From Cellulomonas humilata (GTDB lineage Bacteria > Actinomycetota > Actinomycetes > Actinomycetales > Cellulomonadaceae): a DNA stretch of 64,000 bases. Below, in pieces: positions 52,748 to 60,989 of the stretch. The position numbers and the translations under genes are program-made. Position 1 is the first letter of the stretch. The number at the start of each line of letters is the position of its first letter. The notes under the pieces were generated by a model. It did no database searches, had not been told where the DNA came from, and saw only the letters and a program-made list of their open reading frames with translations. The stretch covers positions 310,001-374,000 of the forward strand of contig NZ_JABMCI010000070.1 of assembly GCF_013359775.1 (NCBI RefSeq), given 5' to 3'.

Positions 52748-53468
52748 ATGCCTCGAGCGGTCCCCGCACGATCGAGTCGCCGGAGTGCGCCGGGTCGCCG
52801 TCGAACTGCTCCTCGGACACATCGACCACGGAGAACTGGCTGAGGTCGAGGCCCGCGGGCAGGTCGAACCGCCCGGACGTGCCCTCGAGGGTGCCCAGGC
52901 TCACCAGCCCGCTGACGTCGGGCTTGAGCAGCCAGACCTCGCGGAACGCGTCGTCCGACGGGGTGTCCTTGGCGAGGTCCACCACCAGCACGCGGCTGCC
53001 GTCGGAGCGCGTCTCGACGACCGCGGACCCCGACGCGTCCCAGCCCGGCAGGGGCTCGAGCACCGCGGTCGCCTGCACGGTCACCGGGTCGGCGCGGTTG
53101 GCCACCCACCAGGCACCGCCGCCCCCGACCACCAGGCCCGCGGCCGCAGCGCCGGCGATCCAGCCCCACGCGGTCGGGCGTCGGCGGCGGGAGTCCAGGG
53201 ACACGACCGGTGCGGGCTCTGCCGCGGCGGCGACGGCGGCGAGGCCGAGCTCGCCGGCGATCCGGTCCCACACCTGCGGGGCGGGCGCGACGAGCGGACC
53301 GTCGCCGGTGCGGGCCAGGACCACGACGTCGCGCAGCGAGTCGAGCTCGTCGGAGCACCGCTCGCACTCCTCGATGTGGGCAAGGTCCGACGTCGACGCC
53401 ACGGGCTCCCCGAGGGCGAGGAGCGCGAGCACGTCGTCGTCCACGTGGGACTCATCGAACGGCACCAT
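52746..53468 (-). CDS. RskA-type anti-sigma factor with zinc motif
   Basis: Membrane anti-sigma factor of 240 residues. The cytoplasmic anti-sigma domain has the zinc motif [12 protein letters not shown] (HxxxCxxC) at about residues 31-38. One helix lies at about 100-122 ([23 protein letters not shown]), and the external RskA-like domain fills the rest. It starts inside the sigma gene (17-base overlap). Unlike the first RskA of the window this one keeps the Zn ligands. Confidence 0.9.
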   Translation of the reverse strand: MVPFDESHVDDDVLALLALGEPVASTSDLAHIEECERCSDELDSLRDVVVLARTGDGPLVAPAPQVWDRIAGELGLAAVAAAAEPAPVVSLDSRRRRPTAWGWIAGAAAAGLVVGGGGAWWVANRADPVTVQATAVLEPLPGWDASGSAVVETRSDGSRVLVVDLAKDTPSDDAFREVWLLKPDVSGLVSLGTLEGTSGRFDLPAGLDLSQFSVVDVSEEQFDGDPAHSGDSIVRGPLEA

Positions 53469-54066
53469 CCACCTCCCATCGGGTCCGCAGCCGGGCGAGG
53501 CTGCGCCGGACGTGGCTCTTCACCGTGCCGAGCGGCAGGTCGAGCCGGGTCGCGATCTGGTCGTGCGTGAGGTCGTCGAAGAACGCGAGCCGCAGGATCG
53601 TGCGCTGCGGGTCCCCGAGCCGGTCGAGCTCGTCGGCGACGACCACCCGGTCGACCACCCGGCCGTCGACCGATGGCACGGGCAGGTCGGAGGCGCCGGC
53701 CACCGTCTTGTCGCGCAGACGGCGGTCGCGCGAGCGTCTCTCGTGGGTGTCGGCGACGACGTGCCGCGTGATGCCGAGCAGCCAGGCGGGGAGCCGGGAC
53801 TTGTCCGGGTCGAACCGCTCGCGGCTGCGCCACGCCTCGACGAACACCTGCTGCGTGACGTCCTCCGCGTCGGTGACGCTGCCGAGCGAGCGGAGCGCGA
53901 CCGTGTGCACGAGCGCGGACCAGCGCCGGTACGCCTCGGCGATCGCCGTCTCGTCGCCGCGCACGAACGCGGCACCGAGCTCCTCGACACCCTCGCCGTC
54001 GGGGTCGAGCCGATGCACCGCACGAGGGCGCGTCGAGTCAGCGGACCCGGTCCCGGGTGCGCTCAC
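53452..54066 (-). CDS. ECF sigma factor, SigK-like
   Basis: Sigma factor of 204 residues. Region 2 reads [23 protein letters not shown] and [24 protein letters not shown]; region 4 has [42 protein letters not shown]. Closest in style to SigK (as the first gene of the window). GTG start 54066. The 17-base overlap with the anti-sigma gene couples the pair. The sortase and DUF4397 genes upstream on the same strand are its likely targets. Confidence 0.92.
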   Translation of the reverse strand: MSAPGTGSADSTRPRAVHRLDPDGEGVEELGAAFVRGDETAIAEAYRRWSALVHTVALRSLGSVTDAEDVTQQVFVEAWRSRERFDPDKSRLPAWLLGITRHVVADTHERRSRDRRLRDKTVAGASDLPVPSVDGRVVDRVVVADELDRLGDPQRTILRLAFFDDLTHDQIATRLDLPLGTVKSHVRRSLARLRTRWEVDGAVR

Positions 54067-54125
54067 GGACGGCTCCTCCCTCGTCGGCCCCCGACGGACG
54101 GGAGCGCTCAGCAGCGTAGTCACGG

Positions 54126-54836
54126 CTACCCACCGATCGGCTCGGCGGTGACGACGACGTTGTCCGTATAGTGCCCGATGTCGCGGCGGAACGTGCCACC
54201 GCAGGTCACCAGCACGAGTCGCGGCGCGCCGGACCGGTCGAACCACTGGTCCACGGGCGCACCCTCCTTCGCGATCCTCTCGACGCCGACTACCCGGTAC
54301 TCGCGCACGCCGCCGTCGGCCGACGTCACGGTGATCCCCGCCCCGACCGCCACCTCGAGCAGCCGGGCGAACTGGCCGATCCCGGTCTGCACGCTGTCCA
54401 CGTGCGCGGCGACGACGGTCGCACCGGTGGGGTCGGCGGGCGCGGGACCGAAGCGGTACCACCCCGCGCGGTCGGCGTCCTCGGGGATCTCCATCTCGCC
54501 GTCGTCGCGCACCCCGACCGGGTCGACGGCCATGTCGATGCCCACGTCCGGCACGACGAGGCGCACGGGCGGGGGTGTCGCGGCGACGGGGGCGCCGAGG
54601 GCGGCGTCGACCACCGGGACCTGCGGGAGCACCGTGGTGGGGGTCGGTCGCGGCGTCGCCGTGGGAGACGGTGACGCCGCGACCACCGGTCCGGCAGAGG
54701 GTTCCGGGCCGGTGCACGCGGTCAGCGGGCTGATCATCAGACTCAGAGCAGCGCCGAGTGCGACGATGGCCGCGAGCGCGCGTGCCGAGGCCCGGGAGCG
54801 CGCGAACGCTCTCCCGGGCCGCGACGTGACGTTCAT
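54126..54836 (-). CDS. Class F sortase
   Basis: Membrane-anchored cysteine transpeptidase of 236 residues. An N-terminal signal-anchor (about 20-42, ending LTACTG, a possible lipobox), a Pro/Thr linker, and the sortase domain (about 90-236) carry His in VAAHVDS, Cys in LVTCGG and Arg in FRRDIGHY. These are the class F (actinobacterial) triad. It lies eight bases after the DUF4397 gene, presumably its substrate or partner. Start ATG 54836. Confidence 0.9.
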   Translation of the reverse strand: MNVTSRPGRAFARSRASARALAAIVALGAALSLMISPLTACTGPEPSAGPVVAASPSPTATPRPTPTTVLPQVPVVDAALGAPVAATPPPVRLVVPDVGIDMAVDPVGVRDDGEMEIPEDADRAGWYRFGPAPADPTGATVVAAHVDSVQTGIGQFARLLEVAVGAGITVTSADGGVREYRVVGVERIAKEGAPVDQWFDRSGAPRLVLVTCGGTFRRDIGHYTDNVVVTAEPIGG

Positions 54837-54844
54837 GTGCAGGA

Positions 54845-55669
54845 TCAGCTCCGCTGCATCGCGGCGCGACGTGCGAACCCGGCACCGACCAGGCCGGCGA
54901 CGGCCAGCCCCGCGATCGCGAAGGTCCACGCGGACGAGCCGTCGTCGGAGACGAGACCGACCTGGCCCGCGTTCACGCCGGACGGGTTGCTGTGCAGGCC
55001 GGCGATGGTCTGCGTGGCGAGCGCCAGGGTGGACGGCGACGCGGTCGCGTTGCCCCAGGCGTAGACGATCGTGCTGGTGCCCTCGACGATCGCGACGTCG
55101 GCCGGGCCGAGCAGCGCGGGCGTCGTGGTCCCGGTGGCGGTCACGCTGGCGGACACCGTGCCTGCCGGGAGGTTGAGCACCTTCTCGGTCGGGTTGGTGA
55201 GGTTGGTGATCACGGGCGTCGTGCCGGCGAGCACGTCGACCCCGGGGGCCGCGGCGACGTGCCGGACCGTGAGCCGGCCCTCGCCCGCGGCGGTGGTGGA
55301 GATGTCGTTGGTGAACAGGGTGGCGGTCGGCGCGGCCGCGGCGTCGAGGTGCGCGACGGCCGTGTAGTTCTTGCCGGCCTCGAGAGCGAGGTCGACCGGG
55401 CCGATGGCCGGCGAGCTGGCGTCTGCCGCGTCGGCCGCCGTGATGGCGACCGTGTACGTGCCGGCCGGCAGGTCGAGCGGGCCGGCGAGCGAACCCGGCG
55501 TGAAGTCGTCGAGCGTGCGCTCGCCGTTGACCCAGACGTCCACGGTGAGGCCGGGGACGCCGTGGAGCACGCTCAGCTTGGCGGGGTCGGCCGCGGTCGC
55601 GGGGACCGCGGCGAGCGTGACGAGGGCGAGGGTTCCGGCGGCGATGCCGGAGAACAGGCGTGTGCGCAT
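54845..55669 (-). CDS. DUF4397 surface protein
   Basis: Exported protein of 274 residues: signal peptide (1-26), two DUF4397 units (about 29-125 and 130-215: [18 protein letters not shown] and [16 protein letters not shown]), and a C-terminal membrane helix ending in RRAAMQRS at about 245-270. No LPXTG motif is seen before the helix, only LVSDDGSS. It is first in a four-gene operon DUF4397-sortase-sigma-anti-sigma. The domain resembles fasciclin-type beta folds in position and size; ligand unknown. Confidence 0.88.
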   Translation of the reverse strand: MRTRLFSGIAAGTLALVTLAAVPATAADPAKLSVLHGVPGLTVDVWVNGERTLDDFTPGSLAGPLDLPAGTYTVAITAADAADASSPAIGPVDLALEAGKNYTAVAHLDAAAAPTATLFTNDISTTAAGEGRLTVRHVAAAPGVDVLAGTTPVITNLTNPTEKVLNLPAGTVSASVTATGTTTPALLGPADVAIVEGTSTIVYAWGNATASPSTLALATQTIAGLHSNPSGVNAGQVGLVSDDGSSAWTFAIAGLAVAGLVGAGFARRAAMQRS

Positions 55670-55732
55670 GGTGCGTCCTTCGAGGACTGGCCCTGGCGGG
55701 TACGCCGGGGCGGCCGATGTGCTGACACCCCC

Positions 55733-55761
55733 TCTTCGGCCGCGTGCCCGTCCGTGGATGC
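55733..55761 (-). promoter_or_regulatory. Possible SigK-like promoter of the DUF4397 operon
   Basis: On the minus strand: GCATCC (55761-55756), 17-base spacer, CGAAGA (55738-55733), about 64-92 bases before the DUF4397 start. The hexamers differ by one or two bases from the two SigK-type promoters at 2269-2349. It supports autoregulation by the sigma factor of this operon. Confidence 0.45.
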
Positions 55762-55768
55762 ACCTCGA

Positions 55769-57460
55769 TCACTTGGCGATGGCGATGCTGTGCTGGAAGC
55801 CCGCGGCCGCGTCCACCCACTGCCGGCCGAGGCCCACCTGGACCGGCGTCGGGCGGGCGGTCGTGGTGCCGTCGCCGAGCTGGCCGTCGTCGTTGGCCCC
55901 CCACGCCCAGAGGCTCCCGTCGGCCCGCAGCGCGAGGCCGTGCCCGCCGCCCGCGGAGGCCCTGACCCAGCCCGCGTCGGTGCCCACCTGCGTGAGGGGC
56001 GTGAAGGGTCCGAACGTCCAGAGGGTGCCGTCGCTCCGGATCGCGACGTCGAAGCTCCATCCCACGTCGATCGCGACCCAGGTGTACCCGGCGCCGAGCT
56101 GGACGGCTGCGTCCATGAGCATCCACATCGTGCCGTCCTTCTTCAGCGCGACGGTGTGGGAGTCGCCGCCGGAGGAGACCACAGCCCAGTCGGTGTCCGT
56201 CCCTACCTGGAAGGGGATGGTTCTGGTCCCACCTGAGGGATCGCCGAACGGCCCGGGGTCGTTGGCGCCCCACCCCCAGAGCGTGCCGTCGGTGCGCACG
56301 CCGGCAGAGTGGAACAGCCCGGCGGCGATGGACGCCCAGTTCCGGTCGGTCCCGACCTTGACCGGCGCGTCCTGCGTCTGCGGTTCCGGCCCGGGGTACG
56401 GGCCGGTGCCGAGCGCGTAGTACTCGTTGTCGCCCCAGCCCCACAGGCTGCCGTTGGTCCGGATGGCCATCGTGTGCTGGTAGCCGGCGGCGACGACCCC
56501 CCAGTCGGCCTGGGTGCCCACCTGGCGCGGGAGCAGGGTCCCGTAACCCGGTCCGGTCCCTACCTGACCCCAGCCGTCGTTACCCCAGCCCCACAAGGTG
56601 CGGTCGGCCCGGATGGCGAAGTCCGACCACGTGCTGGTCTCGACGTCCGCCCACTCTCCGCTCAGGACGCGCACGGGCAACGATCGATCGGCGGTCGTGC
56701 CGTCGCCGAGCACGCCCGTCTGGCCGTCCCCCCAGGTGTAGACGCCTGCGGTGCTGGTGACGGTGACGGTCAGAGTGCCGGTGATCGTGGTGTCGGTGGC
56801 GGTCAGGGTGCGGGGTCCGGGGCTGCGCAGGACGAGGCCGGGGAAGGTGTGCACGCCGTTGTCGGTGGCGGTGAACGTGTAGGGAGCGGGCAGGGTGGCG
56901 GCGGGGTCGGTGCTGGTGAAGGTGATGGTGCCGCGGTAGGTGCGGGCGTAGTTGAACCAGGGGTCCTTGGCGACGACCTGCACGGTGAACGGTTGGCCGG
57001 GGTCGGTGGTGGTGGGGCCGGTGACGGCGAACCGGGTGGCGGCTGCGGCGGTGACGGTGGTGCGGGCGGTGCCGGTGAGGGTGGTGCCGGTGCCGGTGGC
57101 GGTCAGGGTGTGCGCGCCGGCGGTGCGCAGGGTGGCGACGAAGGTGTGCACGCCCTTGTCGGTGGCGGTGAAGGCGTAGCCGCTGTGCAGGGTCGGGTTG
57201 CGGGGGTCGTCGCTGGTCAGGGTGACTTTGCCGCGGTAGCCGGTGGCGATGTGCCCGGCCGAGTCCCTGGCGGTGACTGTCACGGTGAACGCCACGCCGG
57301 CGGTCGCGCTCGCCGGTGCCCGCACCGACAGGGTCGTCGCCGGACCGGGGCCGGCCGCCACCGAGGGCGGAGCCCCCAGCAGGACCAGCGCGACCAGCGC
57401 CCACGCGCTGACGAGGACCGTCAGAGTCCGACGGACCGAGGTGGCTGCTGCGACACCCAT
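55769..57460 (-). CDS. Secreted RCC1-repeat protein with Ig-like domains
   Basis: Exported protein of 563 residues. Signal peptide (about 1-36), two ~95-residue Ig-like units (about 40-135 and 136-230) that share the phrase YxFTATDxGVHTF, then about seven RCC1-type propeller blades (GVYTWGDGQTGVLGDGTTADRSLPVRV through SLWAWGANDDGQLGDGTTTARPTPVQV). RCC1 propellers bind protein partners; in bacteria they appear on secreted or surface proteins. No anchor is visible at the C terminus. Nearest gene is the sortase operon, but a link is not shown. Confidence 0.88.
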   Translation of the reverse strand: MGVAAATSVRRTLTVLVSAWALVALVLLGAPPSVAAGPGPATTLSVRAPASATAGVAFTVTVTARDSAGHIATGYRGKVTLTSDDPRNPTLHSGYAFTATDKGVHTFVATLRTAGAHTLTATGTGTTLTGTARTTVTAAAATRFAVTGPTTTDPGQPFTVQVVAKDPWFNYARTYRGTITFTSTDPAATLPAPYTFTATDNGVHTFPGLVLRSPGPRTLTATDTTITGTLTVTVTSTAGVYTWGDGQTGVLGDGTTADRSLPVRVLSGEWADVETSTWSDFAIRADRTLWGWGNDGWGQVGTGPGYGTLLPRQVGTQADWGVVAAGYQHTMAIRTNGSLWGWGDNEYYALGTGPYPGPEPQTQDAPVKVGTDRNWASIAAGLFHSAGVRTDGTLWGWGANDPGPFGDPSGGTRTIPFQVGTDTDWAVVSSGGDSHTVALKKDGTMWMLMDAAVQLGAGYTWVAIDVGWSFDVAIRSDGTLWTFGPFTPLTQVGTDAGWVRASAGGGHGLALRADGSLWAWGANDDGQLGDGTTTARPTPVQVGLGRQWVDAAAGFQHSIAIAK

Positions 57461-57547
57461 GCTTCCCCCGAGGGACGGCGCGACCAGGCACCCCCTGGCC
57501 GACGTCCGCGCCGTCCACCGTGCTCCCGTGGGACAAATCGTGTCAAG

Positions 57548-58249
57548 TCACGCGCGGGCGGCCTCCGCGAGGACCGCGGCGAGGTCCGCCGGCCGCGAGA
57601 ACATCGGCCAGTGGCCCGTCGGCAGGTCCACCCAGGCGAGGTCGTGGATCTCGCCGAGCTCGGTGTGGAACGGCGGCCCGCCGTTCACCATCGTCTTGAG
57701 CTGCGCCGCCGGGATGCTCGTGCAGACCGCGGTGGCCGGCACGTCGAACCGCCGCGGGTCGCCCACGTGCACCGCGCCGCGCACGACCTCGGCCGGGTGC
57801 GGGACAGCGCGGCGACGGAACTCCGCGAGGCCCTCGTCGTCGATGCCCTCGGTGCTCGACCCCTGGGCCGCGAACTCCTCCCAGCTGGGCAGCGGGACCT
57901 CGACCTGCTCGGTCGCGGAGGCGTCGATCGCGGCGCCCTCGACGAGCGGGCCGGAGTCCACGTAGATCGCGCGCCGCACGCGGTCGGGTCGCTGGTCGAC
58001 GACCTCGCCGACGAGCGCTCCACCGCCGCTGTGCCCGACGAGGACGACGTCGCCCTCCAGGGAGTCGACGAGGTCGGTGACGGCGCGGACGTGGTCGGCG
58101 CGCGTGATGCCGGCACGGTCGGCTCCGGGCTCGACACCGGGCAGGGTCGGTGCGTGCACGTCGAGCTCGTCGGGCAGGGCGGCGACGACGTCGTCCCACG
58201 CCCAGCCGCCGAGCCAGAAACCGGGGATGAGGATCAGTGAGGTGGTCAT
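57548..58249 (-). CDS. Alpha/beta hydrolase, esterase-like
   Basis: Soluble hydrolase of 233 residues. The oxyanion region is ILIPGFWLGGWAWDDV, the nucleophile elbow VLVGHSGGGAL (GxSxGG) and the catalytic His in LPTGHWPMFSRP. Similar to the methylesterase/EstC-like group. It is divergent from a WYL regulator with a repeated operator between them, so it is probably the regulator's target. Substrate unknown. Confidence 0.88.
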   Translation of the reverse strand: MTTSLILIPGFWLGGWAWDDVVAALPDELDVHAPTLPGVEPGADRAGITRADHVRAVTDLVDSLEGDVVLVGHSGGGALVGEVVDQRPDRVRRAIYVDSGPLVEGAAIDASATEQVEVPLPSWEEFAAQGSSTEGIDDEGLAEFRRRAVPHPAEVVRGAVHVGDPRRFDVPATAVCTSIPAAQLKTMVNGGPPFHTELGEIHDLAWVDLPTGHWPMFSRPADLAAVLAEAARA

Positions 58250-58271
58250 GGACCCAGCGTGAACCCGGGCT

Positions 58272-58302
58272 GGTGACAACGGGGTGTCACCTTTGTGTCA
58301 CC
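58272..58302. promoter_or_regulatory. Operator between hydrolase and WYL regulator genes
   Basis: GGTGACA (58272-58278) forms an inverted repeat with TGTCACC (58285-58291), and TGTCACC is repeated at 58296-58302, eleven bases (one helical turn) further. The cluster lies 23 bases before the hydrolase start and 12 before the regulator start, ideal for control of both. Confidence 0.75.
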
Positions 58303-58313
58303 ATGCTGGAACC

Positions 58314-59027
58314 ATGAACCGCACCGACCGTCTGTACGCGCTCGCCGAGGAGCTGCGCCGCGTCGGCCGCTCCGGCACGACGAGCACGCGGCTGGCCCGC
58401 CTCTTCGAGGTGTCGCCGCGCACGGTCAAGCGGGACGTGTCGGCGCTCCAGCAGGCCGGGCTGCCGGTCGTTGCGCAAGCGGGTCTCGGCGGGGGCTACG
58501 TGCTCGACTCGTCGGTCGGCCTGCCGCCGGTGAACTTCACGCCTGCGCAGGCGGTCGCCCTGTCGCTCGCCGTCCGGGCGCTGCCGGCGGGGAGCCCGTT
58601 CGGCACCGACGCCGCGGCCGCCCGCGCCAAGGTGCTCGACGCGCTCCCGCCGGCCGACCGCGCCCGCGCCGACGAGCTGGCCGGTCGGGTCTGGTCGCGG
58701 CCGGACCGGGCGGGGGACGACGTGCCACCGCAGGTGCTCCGCGGGGTCGAGGAGTCGCTGGGGCGACGCCGCGTGCTGGCCATCGAGTACCGCCGCACGG
58801 ACGGCATGGTCAGTCGTCGGCGCATCGAGCCGGTCGTCCTCGCCCGGACCGAGGGCACCTGGTACGTCGTCGCGTGGTGCCAGGCCCGGCAGGACCTGCG
58901 GTGGTTCCGGCTCGGGCGCATCTTGCGTGCGGACGCGACGCCCGAGCCGTACGAGCCGCGTCCCGTGGCGGACATCGGAACCGCGCCACCGGACGCCCGC
59001 CCGGTGTCGTCACGCCCCTCCGACTGA
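58314..59027 (+). CDS. WYL-domain transcriptional regulator (YafY/DeoR type)
   Basis: Regulator of 237 residues. N-terminal helix-turn-helix (RLARLFEVSPRTVKRDVSALQQAGLPV, about 23-50) with the GGYVLDSS wing, and a C-terminal WYL domain (about 138-205: VLAIEYRRTDG, WYVVAWCQARQDLRWFRLGRI). WYL domains sense small ligands or nucleic acids; many members regulate a divergent gene. The divergent hydrolase and the operator cluster fit that. ATG 58314. Confidence 0.92.
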   Translation: MNRTDRLYALAEELRRVGRSGTTSTRLARLFEVSPRTVKRDVSALQQAGLPVVAQAGLGGGYVLDSSVGLPPVNFTPAQAVALSLAVRALPAGSPFGTDAAAARAKVLDALPPADRARADELAGRVWSRPDRAGDDVPPQVLRGVEESLGRRRVLAIEYRRTDGMVSRRRIEPVVLARTEGTWYVVAWCQARQDLRWFRLGRILRADATPEPYEPRPVADIGTAPPDARPVSSRPSD

Positions 59028-59105
59028 GCCTCGCCAAACCTCGTGCACCGGGTGAGGCCCGCCACTAGGTTGGACGCGCTCCCACAGCCCGGTCGAAGGA
59101 GTCCC

Positions 59106-60989
59106 ATGCTCCGGTCCTGGTACCGCACCGCGGTCCTGCCCCGCCGGGACATCGCGCGCCTGCTGCCCACGGCGGGCTCCGGCCTGGTGATCGGGCTGAC
59201 GACGCTCAACCTGGTGCTCGGTCTCCTCCCGGTCGCGTTCGTGCTGGCCACCAGCGTGGTGGTCGGGCAGGTGCCCGCGGCGGTCGAGGGCGGCACGGGC
59301 TCTGCCGCGTGGAGCTCGCTCGTGCGGACCTTCGTGCTGGCGGCGGTCCTGTTCCTGGCCAGGCAGGTGCTCGCGCCCGTGCAGACCGCGCTGGGTGTGC
59401 GGATGCAGCGCCGGATCGACGGCGCCCTGCGCGACCGGGCGCTGCGCATCGCCCTGCGGTCCACCTCCATCGCGCCGATGGAGGACCAGGCCACCCTCGA
59501 GGCGCTGACGGAGGCGACGAGGGAGTTCGAGGCCGACTTCCGCAGCCCGGGGGCGTCGGCCGCGGGGCTGCTCGCCCTGGTCGCGCGGTACGTGCAGCTG
59601 CTCGGTTTCGTCGCAGTCATCGGCGTGGTGGTGTCCTGGCCGGCCGCGGCGGCGGTCCTCGCGGCCACCCTCGTGTTCCGGTACGGGCAGCGCGGCGGGC
59701 TGCGGCGGTACTCGCAGGTGTGGAGGAACGTCATCGGCTTCCGTCGGAGGTCCGTGTACCTGCGCGAGGTGGCCATGGGCCCGGCGGCCGCCAAGGAGAT
59801 GCGGGTGTTCGGGCTGGCCGGCTGGTTCACCGACGAGTACAGCGACGCCACCCGGCGGATGCTCGACCCGGTCGCGGCGCGCCGCCGGCAGATCTACCTG
59901 GTCCCCTACCTCGTCTACACGGCGATCGGGCTGGTGGTCGGCGCCGCGGTGCTGGTGTCGATCGGGCGGTCGGCGGCCGCGGGCGAGATCACGCTCACCG
60001 CGCTGGCGCTCGGCATCCAGGCGGTCGTCGCCGCGATCGCGCTCGGCGAGTACTACCCGGAGTCGGACGTGCAGACGCAGTACGGCATGCAGGCCGTCGC
60101 GGCGCTGGCCGAGTTCGAGGAGCGGATGGACGCGGCCGAGGCGCGGCTGGCCTCGTCGGGACCCGGACGGCCCGTTCCGCCCGGGGCGCCCGAGGCGTCG
60201 GTGCGGTTCGAGGACGTGCACTTCACGTACCCCGGCAGCGGTCGGCCGGTGCTCGACGGCCTCGACCTGGACCTGCCGGCGGGGCTGTGCACCGCGATCG
60301 TCGGCGTCAACGGTGCCGGCAAGACCACGCTGGTCAAGCTGCTGACCCGGCTGCACGAGCCCACCGCGGGCCGCCTCACGGTCGACGGGACCGACCTGGC
60401 CGACCTCGACGTCGCCGCCTGGCGCCGCCAGGTCAGCGTGGTCTTCCAGGACTTCGTCCGCTACGAGCTGTCGGCGTCGGACAACATCCTGGTCGGCGCC
60501 GTGCACGCCCCGCGGGACCCGGCCGTCGTCCGCGGCGCGGCGGAGCGCGCGGGGATCGCCGACGCCGTTGACGCCCTGCCTGCCGGCTTCGACACCACCC
60601 TGTCCCGCGCCTACGAGGGCGGCGCGGACCTGTCCGGCGGCCAGTGGCAGCGGATCGCCATCGCGCGCTCGCTGTACGCGCTGGAGGCGGGAGCGCGGCT
60701 GCTGGTGCTGGACGAGCCGACCTCCGCGCTCGACGTCCGGGCGGAGGCGGCGTTCTTCGACCGGTTCGTCGACCTCACGCGCGGGGTGACCTCGGTGCTC
60801 ATCTCGCACCGGTTCTCCAGCGTGCGCCGGGCGGACCGGATCGTCGTCATCGACGCCGGCCGGGTGGTCGAGCAGGGCACCCACGACGAGCTCGTCGCGG
60901 CCGACGGGCACTACGCGCGGCTGTTCCGGCTGCAGGCAGAACGGTTCGCCGCCGGGCTGGACGCGGACGGGAACGAGGTCGACGCATGA
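59106..60989 (+). CDS. ABC exporter half-transporter A (permease-ATPase)
   Basis: Half-transporter of 627 residues: six-helix export domain (about 20-330) and an ATPase with Walker A GVNGAGKTT, signature LSGGQWQ, Walker B LLVLDEPTSALD and switch His in SVLISHRFSS. GGAG lies five bases before the ATG. The next gene overlaps by four bases and has the same architecture, so the two form a heterodimeric exporter. Drug, lipid or peptide export is possible; no peptidase domain is fused. Confidence 0.92.
   Translation: MLRSWYRTAVLPRRDIARLLPTAGSGLVIGLTTLNLVLGLLPVAFVLATSVVVGQVPAAVEGGTGSAAWSSLVRTFVLAAVLFLARQVLAPVQTALGVRMQRRIDGALRDRALRIALRSTSIAPMEDQATLEALTEATREFEADFRSPGASAAGLLALVARYVQLLGFVAVIGVVVSWPAAAAVLAATLVFRYGQRGGLRRYSQVWRNVIGFRRRSVYLREVAMGPAAAKEMRVFGLAGWFTDEYSDATRRMLDPVAARRRQIYLVPYLVYTAIGLVVGAAVLVSIGRSAAAGEITLTALALGIQAVVAAIALGEYYPESDVQTQYGMQAVAALAEFEERMDAAEARLASSGPGRPVPPGAPEASVRFEDVHFTYPGSGRPVLDGLDLDLPAGLCTAIVGVNGAGKTTLVKLLTRLHEPTAGRLTVDGTDLADLDVAAWRRQVSVVFQDFVRYELSASDNILVGAVHAPRDPAVVRGAAERAGIADAVDALPAGFDTTLSRAYEGGADLSGGQWQRIAIARSLYALEAGARLLVLDEPTSALDVRAEAAFFDRFVDLTRGVTSVLISHRFSSVRRADRIVVIDAGRVVEQGTHDELVAADGHYARLFRLQAERFAAGLDADGNEVDA

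Noticed and set aside
54845-55669. LPXTG sorting signal in the DUF4397 protein
   Set aside because: The stretch before the C-terminal helix reads LVSDDGSS; no LPXTG or close variant is present.
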